Assembly (NCBI GenBank): GCA_910589015.1
Contig: CAJUSA010000004.1
Location: 62,001 to 126,000, forward strand
DNA from: an uncultured Christensenellaceae bacterium
Lineage (GTDB): Bacteria > Bacillota > Clostridia > Christensenellales > Borkfalkiaceae
Reading direction: 5' to 3'
Length of the DNA: 64,000 bases
Shown here in pieces: positions 40,196-48,672 of the stretch (the stretch's first letter is position 1; every line of letters begins with the position of its first letter). A program made the translations under genes and the position numbers. The notes below the pieces were generated by a model. It ran no database searches and was not told the origin of the DNA. It saw only the letters and a program-made list of their open reading frames with translations.

Positions 40196-42587
40196 ATTTA
40201 TCGGCGTAAAAGAACAAATGAACATGTTCGTCGTAGAAAAGAAATTCACGGCGCACGCAGGCGAGAAAGCTGTTTTGCGCGCCACGGCGTTGGGGCTGTA
40301 TTGTGCTCAGCTCAACGGCGTGCGGGTTGGGGATTGTTATTTAACCCCCGGTTGGACTTCGTATAATAAAATGCTGCAAGTGCAGGAATACGACGTGTCC
40401 GCGTTGTTGAAAGACGGCGATAATGTCTTAACTCTTACGGTGGGCGAGGGCTGGTATAGCGGCGGGCTTACTTGGGAACAAAAACGGAATATCTATGGCG
40501 AGCAAACGGCGGTCTGCGCAGACTTGGTGTTTGCGGACAGAACGGTGAGCACGGACGAAAGCTGGACGGCACGGGAAAGCCATATCCGCGCAAGCGGCAT
40601 TTACGACGGCGAAACACAGGACTTCACTGCGCAATTAAAGCCGCTCACCGTTTGCGAAGTCGCTTTTGATAAATGCGTGCTTGTGTCGCAGGTTTCCGAG
40701 CCCGTGCGCAATATCGAACGGCTTGCGGTAAAGGAAGTGATACACACTCCCGCGGGCGAGCTCGTTTACGATTTCGGGCAAAACATGGCGGGCGTGGTGG
40801 AAGTAAAAACGCCCGAAAACTTTAACGGTACGCTTGCGTTGCAATTCGCCGAAATACTGGTAAACGGGAATTTCTATACGGATAATCTGCGTACGGCAAG
40901 GGCAACGGATACGTTTACGGTGAAAGGGGCGAAAACGCTCTGTCCCGAATTTACCTTTCACGGATTCCGTTATATGAAGCTGACGGGTGCGGAACTTCCC
41001 AAAGAAAATATCACCGCAATCGTGCGGCATACCGACATGAAACGCACGGGGCATGTACGCACAAGCAACGCGCGTTTTAACCGTTTAATGGAAAATGTTG
41101 TATGGGGGCAGAAAAGCAATTTCGTAGACGTACCTACGGACTGTCCGCAGCGGGACGAGCGGCTCGGGTGGACGGGGGACATCAACGCCTTCTGCACCAC
41201 GGCGGCGTATAACTACGATATAAGATTGTTCATGAAGAAATGGCTTGCCGACCTTCGCAACGACCAAAGCGAAACGGGGGAGATTCCCGACGTTGCGCCC
41301 GATATCCTCGCGCCGAACAACCGCGGCACGGCGGCGCTGTGGCACGACGCTATCGTTATGGTGCCGTGGAAGTTGTACCGTATGTACGGGGACAAGAGCT
41401 TCCTTTCCGATAACTTTGACGCCATGAAGAAGTATATGAAGGCGTATGAGAAGAATCTCGAAAACGGGCTTGTAATACGAGGCTTTAACTACGGGGATTG
41501 GCTGGCGTTAGACGGCGAAACGTTCAAAAACAGCATTCACGGCAGAACGGACACGGTATTTCTTGCAAGCGCATTCTATGCGGAATGTTTGCGTATTGTA
41601 GCGGAAACGGCAAAGATACTTAAAGACGGCAGCGAAAAAGAATATCGCAGGAAATACGAAGATACAATAGCTAAAATCCGCTATGAATACATTACGCCGA
41701 GCGGACGGCTTGCGAGCGACACCATGACGGCGCAGGCGTTGGCGCTTGCCTTCCGTATCGTTCCTGAAGAGTTAAAGACGACGGTAGCGGAACAGCTCAA
41801 CAAAAATGCGTATTCCTACAATTTCCGTGTGACAACGGGCTTTGCGGGCACGCCGTATTTGCTGTTTGCCTTAGCGGACAACGGCTATTTGGACACGGCT
41901 TGCCGCATTTTAATGAACAACGGTTATCCCGGTTGGCTGTACGAGGTGGACATGGGCGCGACGACGGTTTGGGAACGCTGGAACAGCTTAATGCCGGACG
42001 GCACGCCCAACCCCGACGGCATGAATAGCTATAACCATTATGCTTACGGCAGTGTGATGGAATTCGTTTATAAAAGAATTGCGGGGATCGAACCGCTTGA
42101 AAGCGGGTTCAAAAAAGTAAGAATTGCGCCCAACCCTTGCAAAGGGCTTGCGAACGTAAAAGCAGAATACGACAGCGTAAACGGGAAAATCGTTTCAAGC
42201 TACGAGCAGCAGGACGGCAAGATCAAATTTATCATAGAAATCCCCGAAGGCGTACAAGCGGAAATCATACTGCCGAACGAACAGCCGATAACCGTCGCGG
42301 GCGGGCGTCATGAATACGAACGCGAATGGGAAGATTTAGACGGCGAGCCTTTTACGCCCGAAAGCTATGTGACCGAAGTATTCGACAATCCGAAGGCAGT
42401 GAAGGCGTTTAACGAGGTGTTCGGGGGTATTTTCACGGGCAGTGAGATCGCCTGGATGAAGAATGAGCCCAAGACGCTCGGCTTTATGGCGTGGTTCCGC
42501 GATTCGGAAAAGAAGATGAATCTTTCCGACTTTCCCGATATGATGAAAAGGGCGAACGAGCTGTTTTTGAAGGAAGCAAATATATAA
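40182..42587 (+). CDS. GH78 alpha-L-rhamnosidase (cytoplasmic)
   Basis: 801 aa with no signal peptide. The N-terminal beta domain has the family pattern ALGLYCAQLNGVRVGDCYLTPGWTSYNK and VGEGWYSGGL. The catalytic toroid opens with DVPTDCPQRDERLGWTGD (about residues 316-333), the GH78 hallmark, and has GATTVWERWNS near residue 590. The last ~85 residues after the usual C-terminal beta sandwich (from EWEDLDGEPFTP) form a helical extension of unknown role. It releases terminal alpha-L-rhamnose from imported rhamnogalacturonan or arabinogalactan fragments. The start overlaps the preceding broken gene by 14 nt. Last gene of the island operon. Confidence 0.93.
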   Translation: MLQGKFIGVKEQMNMFVVEKKFTAHAGEKAVLRATALGLYCAQLNGVRVGDCYLTPGWTSYNKMLQVQEYDVSALLKDGDNVLTLTVGEGWYSGGLTWEQKRNIYGEQTAVCADLVFADRTVSTDESWTARESHIRASGIYDGETQDFTAQLKPLTVCEVAFDKCVLVSQVSEPVRNIERLAVKEVIHTPAGELVYDFGQNMAGVVEVKTPENFNGTLALQFAEILVNGNFYTDNLRTARATDTFTVKGAKTLCPEFTFHGFRYMKLTGAELPKENITAIVRHTDMKRTGHVRTSNARFNRLMENVVWGQKSNFVDVPTDCPQRDERLGWTGDINAFCTTAAYNYDIRLFMKKWLADLRNDQSETGEIPDVAPDILAPNNRGTAALWHDAIVMVPWKLYRMYGDKSFLSDNFDAMKKYMKAYEKNLENGLVIRGFNYGDWLALDGETFKNSIHGRTDTVFLASAFYAECLRIVAETAKILKDGSEKEYRRKYEDTIAKIRYEYITPSGRLASDTMTAQALALAFRIVPEELKTTVAEQLNKNAYSYNFRVTTGFAGTPYLLFALADNGYLDTACRILMNNGYPGWLYEVDMGATTVWERWNSLMPDGTPNPDGMNSYNHYAYGSVMEFVYKRIAGIEPLESGFKKVRIAPNPCKGLANVKAEYDSVNGKIVSSYEQQDGKIKFIIEIPEGVQAEIILPNEQPITVAGGRHEYEREWEDLDGEPFTPESYVTEVFDNPKAVKAFNEVFGGIFTGSEIAWMKNEPKTLGFMAWFRDSEKKMNLSDFPDMMKRANELFLKEANI

Positions 42588-42696
42588 TCCGTTTTTGGCA
42601 TATTCAACGCCGGAGAGAGAAACGGGAAACCGCCAAAGAACTACATAGAAAGAACCTCAAGGAATGAGTACGGAATGTTGCACATTGGGGAATTTT

Positions 42697-42719
42697 GGTT
42701 CGACCCCGATCAGCGGCAC
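42697..42719 (+). repeat. attR: second copy of the tRNA-Leu 3' end
   Basis: 22 of 23 nt match 12143-12165. The surrounding sequence does not resemble a tRNA, so this is an isolated 3' fragment as expected at the far end of a tRNA-integrated element. In the flanks (42588-42696 and 42720-42825) I see no gene. Confidence 0.75.
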
Positions 42720-42825
42720 AAAAAAACGGCATTTGGATAATAACGGATTTGCGGACATATGTATTTACCGCAGCGGTTCCCCCCGGCGTGGAATACAAAG
42801 GCGTAACGTTCCGAGTCATTTCAAT

Positions 42826-42858
42826 TAAAAAAGCCGTCCTTTACGGGACGGCTTTTTC
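42826..42858 (+). terminator. Bidirectional terminator between the island and the AraC gene
   Basis: An A-flanked stem (AGCCGTCC / GGGACGGCT) is followed by TTTTT. It can stop rightward transcription from the island side and leftward transcription of the AraC gene. Confidence 0.8.
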
Positions 42859-42890
42859 CTATGCAAAGAAGGAACGACGCGCTTTTTTTT

Positions 42891-43865
42891 TTAAGTTTCG
42901 ATATCGCTGAACGGAATCGCAAAAGAATCGTGGAACAAAAGGTGATGGTCGACGGTCGCCACGTTGTTGCGGCGGTATTCGGATGGGGTGGTATCGTAAA
43001 TTTTTTTGAATTCATAATTGAATTGGTTTTTATTGTGAAAGCCCACGTGCGCGGCGATTTTGTTGATGGCAAGGTCGGAGCGGATAAGCATTTCGGCGGC
43101 AGCGTTTGCGCGCAGGGCGTTTACCTGTTCAAGCAAGGTTTTCCCCGTATATTTTTTATATTGCCGTTGCAGATACGCTTTGCTCAAACCAACGCTTCGG
43201 GTAATTTCGTCGATCGTTAAGTTCTGCCTGTAATTCGCCTGGATATAGGCGTTCGCTTTGCGGATATACGGGATCGAGCCGCTCGTGGTGGAGTTGAGGC
43301 ATTTGGAAAGCTCGGTAAAGAGCTTGAGTTCGGCGAGTTTTGCGGAGAAGGCGTCTTCAATGGAATTGATTCCGTCGGTCAAAAGCAGCACAAGTTCCTG
43401 CAGAGCGCTGCCCGCAAGCTGCGTGTCGTTCAAAATAACGTAGCCGTCTTTGCTTTGAGCAAACTGTTCGAGGTGCGTGTCCTTAAAGAGCGATGCGTAG
43501 TTTATTTTTATCAGTTTATTTACGCCAAAGGGGTCGTATTCCGAAGATTCGCACGGGTTGAATTCTATGTTATAAACGAACGCCTGCATACCCGGATTCA
43601 TCGCCACACGGTGGAACACAAACCCGTCGAGCAAAACGATTTGCCCCGGCCCGATCGTATATTCATTGATCCTCGATTGAATCGGGTCGAAAATCTGCAA
43701 AATGTAATTGCCCGTGTATGTATACATGATTTCGAAATACTGATGACGGTGCATATCCATGCCCTGGTACGTATCGTCGGTGAAAGGTTTCAGATAATAC
43801 GATACGGGTTCGAGGACTTGATTCTGCAAATCTTTCAGCTTTAATTGTCTTTTTGTACCTTCCAT
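42891..43865 (-). CDS. AraC-family transcription regulator
   Basis: 324 aa. An N-terminal cupin-like sensor (HRHQYFEIMYTYTGNYILQIF, about residues 38-60; GPGQIVLLDGFVFHRV) is followed by a C-terminal double HTH: NLTIDEITRSVGLSKAYLQRQYKKYTGKTL (~215-245) and LAINKIAAHVGFHNKNQFNYEFKKIYDTTPSEYRR (~272-306). It is divergent from the LamG-protein operon at 44175 and is the likely activator of that locus in response to a sugar. No Shine-Dalgarno precedes the ATG, and its promoter's -10 lies only 9 nt upstream, so the mRNA is probably nearly leaderless. Confidence 0.9.
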   Translation of the reverse strand: MEGTKRQLKLKDLQNQVLEPVSYYLKPFTDDTYQGMDMHRHQYFEIMYTYTGNYILQIFDPIQSRINEYTIGPGQIVLLDGFVFHRVAMNPGMQAFVYNIEFNPCESSEYDPFGVNKLIKINYASLFKDTHLEQFAQSKDGYVILNDTQLAGSALQELVLLLTDGINSIEDAFSAKLAELKLFTELSKCLNSTTSGSIPYIRKANAYIQANYRQNLTIDEITRSVGLSKAYLQRQYKKYTGKTLLEQVNALRANAAAEMLIRSDLAINKIAAHVGFHNKNQFNYEFKKIYDTTPSEYRRNNVATVDHHLLFHDSFAIPFSDIET

Positions 43866-43874
43866 GGTAAATCG

Positions 43875-43903
43875 ATTTTATCATGAATTGTTTCAAAAGT
43901 CAA
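43875..43903 (-). promoter_or_regulatory. Promoter of the AraC gene at 42891
   Basis: On the minus strand TTGACT (43898-43903), a 17-nt spacer and TAAAAT (43875-43880). With initiation ~7 nt downstream the 5' leader would be only a few nucleotides. Confidence 0.65.
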
Positions 43904-43958
43904 GTACAAAATTAAACACAAACGGCTCGAAAAAATGACATTTTATCTTCGCGGTATC

Positions 43959-43987
43959 TTGACAACCCCAAGGCGTAACTTTATAAT
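43959..43987 (+). promoter_or_regulatory. Consensus promoter of the second carbohydrate locus
   Basis: Perfect TTGACA (43959-43964), a 17-nt spacer and perfect TATAAT (43982-43987). A leader of ~180 nt follows before the ATG at 44175. It is back-to-back with the AraC promoter 55 bp away, so one bound regulator could control both. Confidence 0.8.
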
Positions 43988-44045
43988 AAAGGCACGTTAA
44001 TGGATATATCAAACAAAAAATGTTACATATTAGCATGAAAAAACA

Positions 44046-44090
44046 CCTTTTCCCGACGTGCAGGGGTACGTTGCGGAAAAGGAATTTTTT
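44046..44090 (+). promoter_or_regulatory. Terminator-like hairpin in a long leader (possible attenuator)
   Basis: CCTTTTCC (44046-44053) pairs with GGAAAAGG (44075-44082), with ACGT/ACGT pairing inside, and a T6 run follows (44085-44090). A further palindrome CCCGATCGGG lies at 44092-44101. Placed between the promoter and the first gene, it could stop transcription unless antagonised. No known riboswitch is recognised. Confidence 0.4.
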
Positions 44091-44174
44091 CCCCGATCGG
44101 GAAGTTGAATAAATTATGGCAATCGCCGAGGGAATCTTCGGAAAAAGAAAATATTGCATCAGGAGGAAAGGAGT

Positions 44175-46778
44175 ATGACAAACACAAAGCGTAAGCATAT
44201 CGCAATCACGGCGTTGTCGATGGCGCTTATCGGTTGCACCATGGGGGGGGGTATAACCGCTCTTAATCAAGTCGGTGCGCGCGCAGAGGGCGAGGCATTG
44301 CCCGACCCTGTTGCGAAGTATATGTTCGACGACGCGGAGAATATCGGTAAGGACAGCGTCGGCGGCTACGACATGGAAATCGTGGGCGGCAAGGATCAAT
44401 ATACGCCTATCAGCGGCGGTATCGAGTTCAACGGCAATTTTGCCATGGCGCAAAAGGCAGACAAGAACATCTTTAAGGACCTTACCGAATTCACCATGTG
44501 CTTCGAGTATAAGATGCTTCCGGACAATGCGACCTGGGCGCACATCATCGGCGTAAATCATCTCGAGGGTGGGAACTATCTGTATCTCAATTCGAGCACG
44601 GGTGATACCCGTTTTCAATTCTACAAGACGGGCGGATTCTGGGACGGCGCACAGCTTAATTGCAGCGACTATACGAAACTCACCGTTACGGTAAAACCGG
44701 GCGGGAGAGTAAAACTCTATGTGAACGGTCAGCCGTATGCGGGTGAAACTTCGAAATTGGAGGTTGATCTCCCCGCAGATTGGTCGCTTTTCAATGAGGC
44801 GGAAAATCAGTGCCGCTTCTCGATCGGCGCAGCCGTCAACAATAAGGGCGATATCGGCACCTGCGGTAAAGCGGGCGTAAAAGAAGTCGTGTTCTATAAT
44901 AAAGAATTTACGGCGGCGGAAGTTTCGCAATACTGGACGGAGTACGACGCGGCGCACCCGACGTTTGCTTCCTGCGAGCTCGATTTCAGCGAAACCGTTC
45001 GCGTTTCTTCGGCGGCAAGCAATGCGCATGTGCTGAAATTCGCGCCCAACGGCATTTACGAAGCCACGTTAAGCAATAACAACAAGGCAAACGTAAACGT
45101 TACTTGGAACAACGTTGTGCAAAAGGACGACGGAAAATATCTGGAAGGCACGATTTCGGGCGTCAACAATCCCGAAGGGCTCAAAGCATACGCAAAAATC
45201 GCCGTGACCGAATCCAAAGTCGTATCGGCGGAAGTTGATTCGGGCGCCGTTATCGTCAACGAAACGACGGACGCGCAAATGATGGCGCTTGTACAAAACG
45301 GCGACTATGAAGTCACGCTCGAAGACAACACCAAGTTGACGGCGACGATTGTCTGGACGGAAGTGAAAGAGGAAGGCGGCAAGCGTTATATCGAAGGTAC
45401 GATCTCCGAAGTAAACAATCCCGACGGCATAAAGGCAAAGGGTCTTGTTACGGTAGGCGGCGAAACGGTGCTTGCGCCGTTTGCACACTACGAATTCAAA
45501 AATTCCCGCGCTCCCGGCGAAGACAGCACGGGGAATTATAGCATGACGGCGGTAGGTACGCCCAAGGCGAACAAAAATCAGGAAGGCGTATTCGACGGAA
45601 AGTCGGGTCTTACGGTAGAAAACAGCTTTACGTCGAAACTGAACTCGTTTTCCCTTTCCTTTGAGATCCTGAAAGAAGGCAGTACCAACCCGTATTGGGC
45701 AACGCCCATCGGGCTTGGAATTGACGGCAGCCAGTGGCTTTCCTTCAACTTTGCGGAAAACAACAATCTTTTAAGATTTGCAATGAGCACCAAGGGCGGC
45801 AGCGCTCCCATCGCAGGCGGCAGCAACGAATGCTGGGGCGCCGAAGTGGGCAACGTGAGCGACGCGGATTTCGCTCGCGTGGTGCTCACGGTAGAAGCGG
45901 GCGGTCTGTGCCGCGTTTATTTCAACGGAACGGAAATCGGCGGTTCGCCCTATAACGTACCCGAAGATTTCGCGTTCAAGACCGACAGAATGAAACTTGC
46001 GCTCGGTTATGACGTTACCAAATATCCCGATGAAAACAGATTCTTCACGGGTAAACTCAAAGACGTCCGTCTTTACGACTGCGCTTTAACGCCCGGTCAG
46101 GTTGCGGCATTCGATGCCTACGGCAAAGTATTCCCGCACGACAACAGCGTGTATATCGAATCGGTTTCCGATACGGTGAAGTTTGCGAACGACAAAGTTA
46201 CGACTCAAACGCTGTTCGACACGATGAACACCGAAACCATGCTCGGAATGATGAGCGCGGCAACGGTTACGGCAACGCTTACCGATAACACGACGAAAGA
46301 CCTTAACGTTATCTGGACGGGTATTTCGCAGACGGGGAATACTTACGTTGCAAAGGGCATGGTTGAAGTCGTAGGCATCGGTGCGACGATCGTGCCCGCG
46401 AAAGAAATCACGCAGGAGCTTACCGTTTACAGGACGCTTAACGTTACGGTTGCCGAAGTAGAGAACGGTTCCGTTTCCACCGACGTGCAGACGGCGAAAT
46501 TCGGTGACACGGTCACCGTCACCGTTACGCCCGCCGAAGGCTATCTAATCGAAACCGTTACGGTCAACGGCAACGCGCTCGAAGCGAACGAAGGCGTTTA
46601 CATCTACACCGTAAGCGCGGAAGATACCGAAATTGCGGTTGCGGCAACGTTCAAGGCGGAAAAGAAGAGCAACGGCTGCGGCGCGGCGGCAAACGGTCTG
46701 CTTGCAGTGCTTGCTTCCGCTACCTTGATTGCGGTTGCGGCAGTCGTATGCGCAAAGAGGTTTGGGAAGAATAAATAA
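44175..46778 (+). CDS. Surface protein with two LamG-like domains and Big_4-like repeats
   Basis: 867 aa. The signal peptide could be cleaved at ARA (~residue 36); a LIGC lipobox-like site lies at ~18. LamG/concanavalin domain 1 is ~43-255 (YMFDDAENIGKDSVGGYDMEIVGG). Two Big_4-like repeats follow (~265-430; shared ...YLEGTISGVNNPEGLKA and YIEGTISEVNNPDGIKA), then LamG domain 2 (~432-650), a third Big_4-like unit, an InlB/MucBP-like repeat (~760-835) and the tail SNGCGAAANG + helix + KRFGKNK. It looks like a multivalent polysaccharide-binding adhesin. The ATG follows AGGAGGAAAGGAG. First gene of the locus controlled by the divergent AraC. Confidence 0.8.
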   Translation: MTNTKRKHIAITALSMALIGCTMGGGITALNQVGARAEGEALPDPVAKYMFDDAENIGKDSVGGYDMEIVGGKDQYTPISGGIEFNGNFAMAQKADKNIFKDLTEFTMCFEYKMLPDNATWAHIIGVNHLEGGNYLYLNSSTGDTRFQFYKTGGFWDGAQLNCSDYTKLTVTVKPGGRVKLYVNGQPYAGETSKLEVDLPADWSLFNEAENQCRFSIGAAVNNKGDIGTCGKAGVKEVVFYNKEFTAAEVSQYWTEYDAAHPTFASCELDFSETVRVSSAASNAHVLKFAPNGIYEATLSNNNKANVNVTWNNVVQKDDGKYLEGTISGVNNPEGLKAYAKIAVTESKVVSAEVDSGAVIVNETTDAQMMALVQNGDYEVTLEDNTKLTATIVWTEVKEEGGKRYIEGTISEVNNPDGIKAKGLVTVGGETVLAPFAHYEFKNSRAPGEDSTGNYSMTAVGTPKANKNQEGVFDGKSGLTVENSFTSKLNSFSLSFEILKEGSTNPYWATPIGLGIDGSQWLSFNFAENNNLLRFAMSTKGGSAPIAGGSNECWGAEVGNVSDADFARVVLTVEAGGLCRVYFNGTEIGGSPYNVPEDFAFKTDRMKLALGYDVTKYPDENRFFTGKLKDVRLYDCALTPGQVAAFDAYGKVFPHDNSVYIESVSDTVKFANDKVTTQTLFDTMNTETMLGMMSAATVTATLTDNTTKDLNVIWTGISQTGNTYVAKGMVEVVGIGATIVPAKEITQELTVYRTLNVTVAEVENGSVSTDVQTAKFGDTVTVTVTPAEGYLIETVTVNGNALEANEGVYIYTVSAEDTEIAVAATFKAEKKSNGCGAAANGLLAVLASATLIAVAAVVCAKRFGKNK

Positions 46779-46781
46779 TGC

Positions 46782-46827
46782 AGGAAAAGGCGACGCTTTT
46801 GCAAAAAAGCGAGGGCGTCGCTTTCCT
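46782..46827 (+). other. Intercistronic hairpin before the binding-protein gene
   Basis: AGGAAA(AGG)CGACGC pairs with GCGTCG(C)TTTCCT, with a two-base bulge and an 18-nt loop that itself contains complementary TTTTGC/GCAAAA. It could stabilise the downstream mRNA or tune readthrough between the lectin-like and importer genes. Confidence 0.5.
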
Positions 46828-46869
46828 ATACTCAAAAATCAACCCCGAAGGGGATTCAGGAGGAAACAG

Positions 46870-48660
46870 ATGAAACATTTAACAAAGATACTTGCGCTTT
46901 CCGCGTGCGCCGTTTTGGCGATCACGGGCTTTGCGGGATGTAACGGAGACGGCGGCCGCGGCAACTGGGACGGCACCGTCGATACCTCGAAAGACGGCTC
47001 TGCCTACGATGCCGCCGAGGATGAAAACGTAAAGAGCATTTCCATTTTTAAGAACGATTGGGATCAGTTCAATACGGCAATCAAGGGCAATTCGCCCATT
47101 TACAAGAAAATCAAGGATAAAATCGGCGTAGAGCTCGAATGCCTGAATACGGGCGGAAAGTTCGAAGCGCAGCTTTCCATCATGCAGGCAGAGGGGGATC
47201 TGCCCGATATCTTCCTCACAAACGGGCCCGATAACGTGGAATTTTTCGACAGGCTCATCCGTAACGGTGATATTCTGCCCATTACCGATTGGGTGAACGA
47301 AGAACATTATCCGAACATTTACAATCACCTTAAAAAATACGAATATCTGCGTTACAATCTTACATACGGACAGGGCAAAGCGTGGTTCATTCCCTCGGCG
47401 TGGCACAACGAAAAATCGCTCTATGTGCGTCAGGACTGGGTGGATAACCTCAATAAGAAACTCGACGACTGCCTTGTAAAAGAGGGCGTCGTGGCAAGCG
47501 TAAGCGAAATCACGCCTGCTATCCGAGAAGAATGGCAGTATAAAGCGCCCACAAACCTGTTGGAGTTCTACCGCCTTGCGCGCGCATTCACGCTGTACGA
47601 TCCCGACGGAAACGGTCAGAACGATACCTGCGGATATATTTCCGAATCGAATAAGGACATGGACGCGTGGGTATACGCCGCGTTCGGCGCTTCCTGGAAC
47701 GAGTTCATGCTCAATGAAGAAACGGGCGAATATATTCACGGCGACGTGAGCGACAACGCCAAATATGCCACGCAGTTCGTCACCCGCCTTATCACCGAAG
47801 GATACATGTCGGTCGATTCGCTCAACGGCGACGTCGGCGGCAAGCAGGATAAATTCTCGGCGGGCAACGCGGGCATGATGTACGCGCACAACTGGCTCAA
47901 CGTGATCGTTTCCAACATTCTTTCGGTAAACAAGGGGCTTACGGTGGAAGAAGCTACCGCAAAGGTCACGCTCGTTGCGCCTCCCGTCGGAAAGGATAAC
48001 ACCTTCTATACGAAGATTTCGGGCGGTTTCTGGCAGGGATTCTGCATCAATGCGAACAGCTCCAAAGCACGCATCCGTAAGTGTTTGGAACTTTACGATT
48101 ATCTGCTCTCCGACGAGGGGTACGATATTCTGCAATACGGCATCGAGGGCGAGCACTATACGGTTGAAAACGATAAAAGAGTGAGTACGCTCGAAGTGGG
48201 CACCGACGGCATCATCAAGGGCTTACAGTCGTGCGATACCGCAAGCATGCTCTATGCGCTTGTAGACTGGACGATGCACTACCGAATTACCAACGGCACC
48301 AATTCCGACATTATTTGTCCGCGTCAGACAGAATCGGAAGCGCTTTTCGAACCGGCGGATTATCCCTGGTTGCAGACTACGGCGGTCGTCGAAAAACTCG
48401 ATAGCTGCCACGATTTATTCCTGGAAGAGATTTCCGTGCTCGAAAAGAACGAGGGCTCGCGTTATTACAAAGCGCAGGATAGCAACTATAATCCCAAAAC
48501 GTTCGGCTGGGACGATCTTTATAAGACGACCACGAATTTCGATAAGCATTGGAAGACCTTTGTAGACCGATATATGAGCGCGGGCGGTACGGCTATGTTC
48601 CAAGAATATAACGACTATATCGCAAGCGGCAAAGCCCTTAAAGTAGAGCACAAAATATAA
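46870..48660 (+). CDS. ABC transporter substrate-binding lipoprotein, LplA/YtcQ type
   Basis: 596 aa. The lipobox is FAGC (~residue 23). It belongs to the large (~550 aa) extracellular solute-binding proteins that partner LplB/YtcP permeases: SISIFKNDWDQFNTAIKGNSPIYKKIKDKIGVELEC near the start, PTNLLEFYRLARAFTLYDPDGNGQNDTCGY (~237-266, a calcium-loop-like motif typical of the group) and YDYLLSDEGYDILQYGIEGEHYTV. Characterised relatives bind complex plant oligosaccharides such as rhamnogalacturonan fragments. The upstream open frame before 46870 is a shadow; GAGGAAACAG precedes the ATG. The permeases at 50469 and 51543 are its partners, separated by a LamG gene. Confidence 0.9.
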   Translation: MKHLTKILALSACAVLAITGFAGCNGDGGRGNWDGTVDTSKDGSAYDAAEDENVKSISIFKNDWDQFNTAIKGNSPIYKKIKDKIGVELECLNTGGKFEAQLSIMQAEGDLPDIFLTNGPDNVEFFDRLIRNGDILPITDWVNEEHYPNIYNHLKKYEYLRYNLTYGQGKAWFIPSAWHNEKSLYVRQDWVDNLNKKLDDCLVKEGVVASVSEITPAIREEWQYKAPTNLLEFYRLARAFTLYDPDGNGQNDTCGYISESNKDMDAWVYAAFGASWNEFMLNEETGEYIHGDVSDNAKYATQFVTRLITEGYMSVDSLNGDVGGKQDKFSAGNAGMMYAHNWLNVIVSNILSVNKGLTVEEATAKVTLVAPPVGKDNTFYTKISGGFWQGFCINANSSKARIRKCLELYDYLLSDEGYDILQYGIEGEHYTVENDKRVSTLEVGTDGIIKGLQSCDTASMLYALVDWTMHYRITNGTNSDIICPRQTESEALFEPADYPWLQTTAVVEKLDSCHDLFLEEISVLEKNEGSRYYKAQDSNYNPKTFGWDDLYKTTTNFDKHWKTFVDRYMSAGGTAMFQEYNDYIASGKALKVEHKI

Positions 48661-48672
48661 GGAGAATAAATT

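Larger units (their letters stand above)
12143..42719 (+). mobile_element. Putative tRNA-Leu-integrated genomic island
   Basis: The element is bounded by the tRNA-Leu 3' end and a 22/23-identical copy about 30.5 kb away. Just inside the left end is a leftward tyrosine recombinase with one nonsense codon, followed by fragments of Mob-like, XRE, DUF488 and AraC genes. The cargo is a polysaccharide-utilisation operon from 14780 to 42587. No conjugation or phage structural genes remain, so the island is probably immobile or mobilised in trans. The limits are inferred from the repeat; an empty site in a relative would confirm them. Confidence 0.6.

Noticed and set aside
42697..42719. A second tRNA-Leu gene at the right island end
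   Set aside because: Only the T-loop and acceptor 3' strand are present; no D-arm or anticodon arm can be formed upstream, and the CCA is missing.
42604..42910. Open frames on both strands next to the right att copy
   Set aside because: No homology pattern, no ribosome binding sites, and one runs through a terminator hairpin. I treat the region as non-coding flank of the island.
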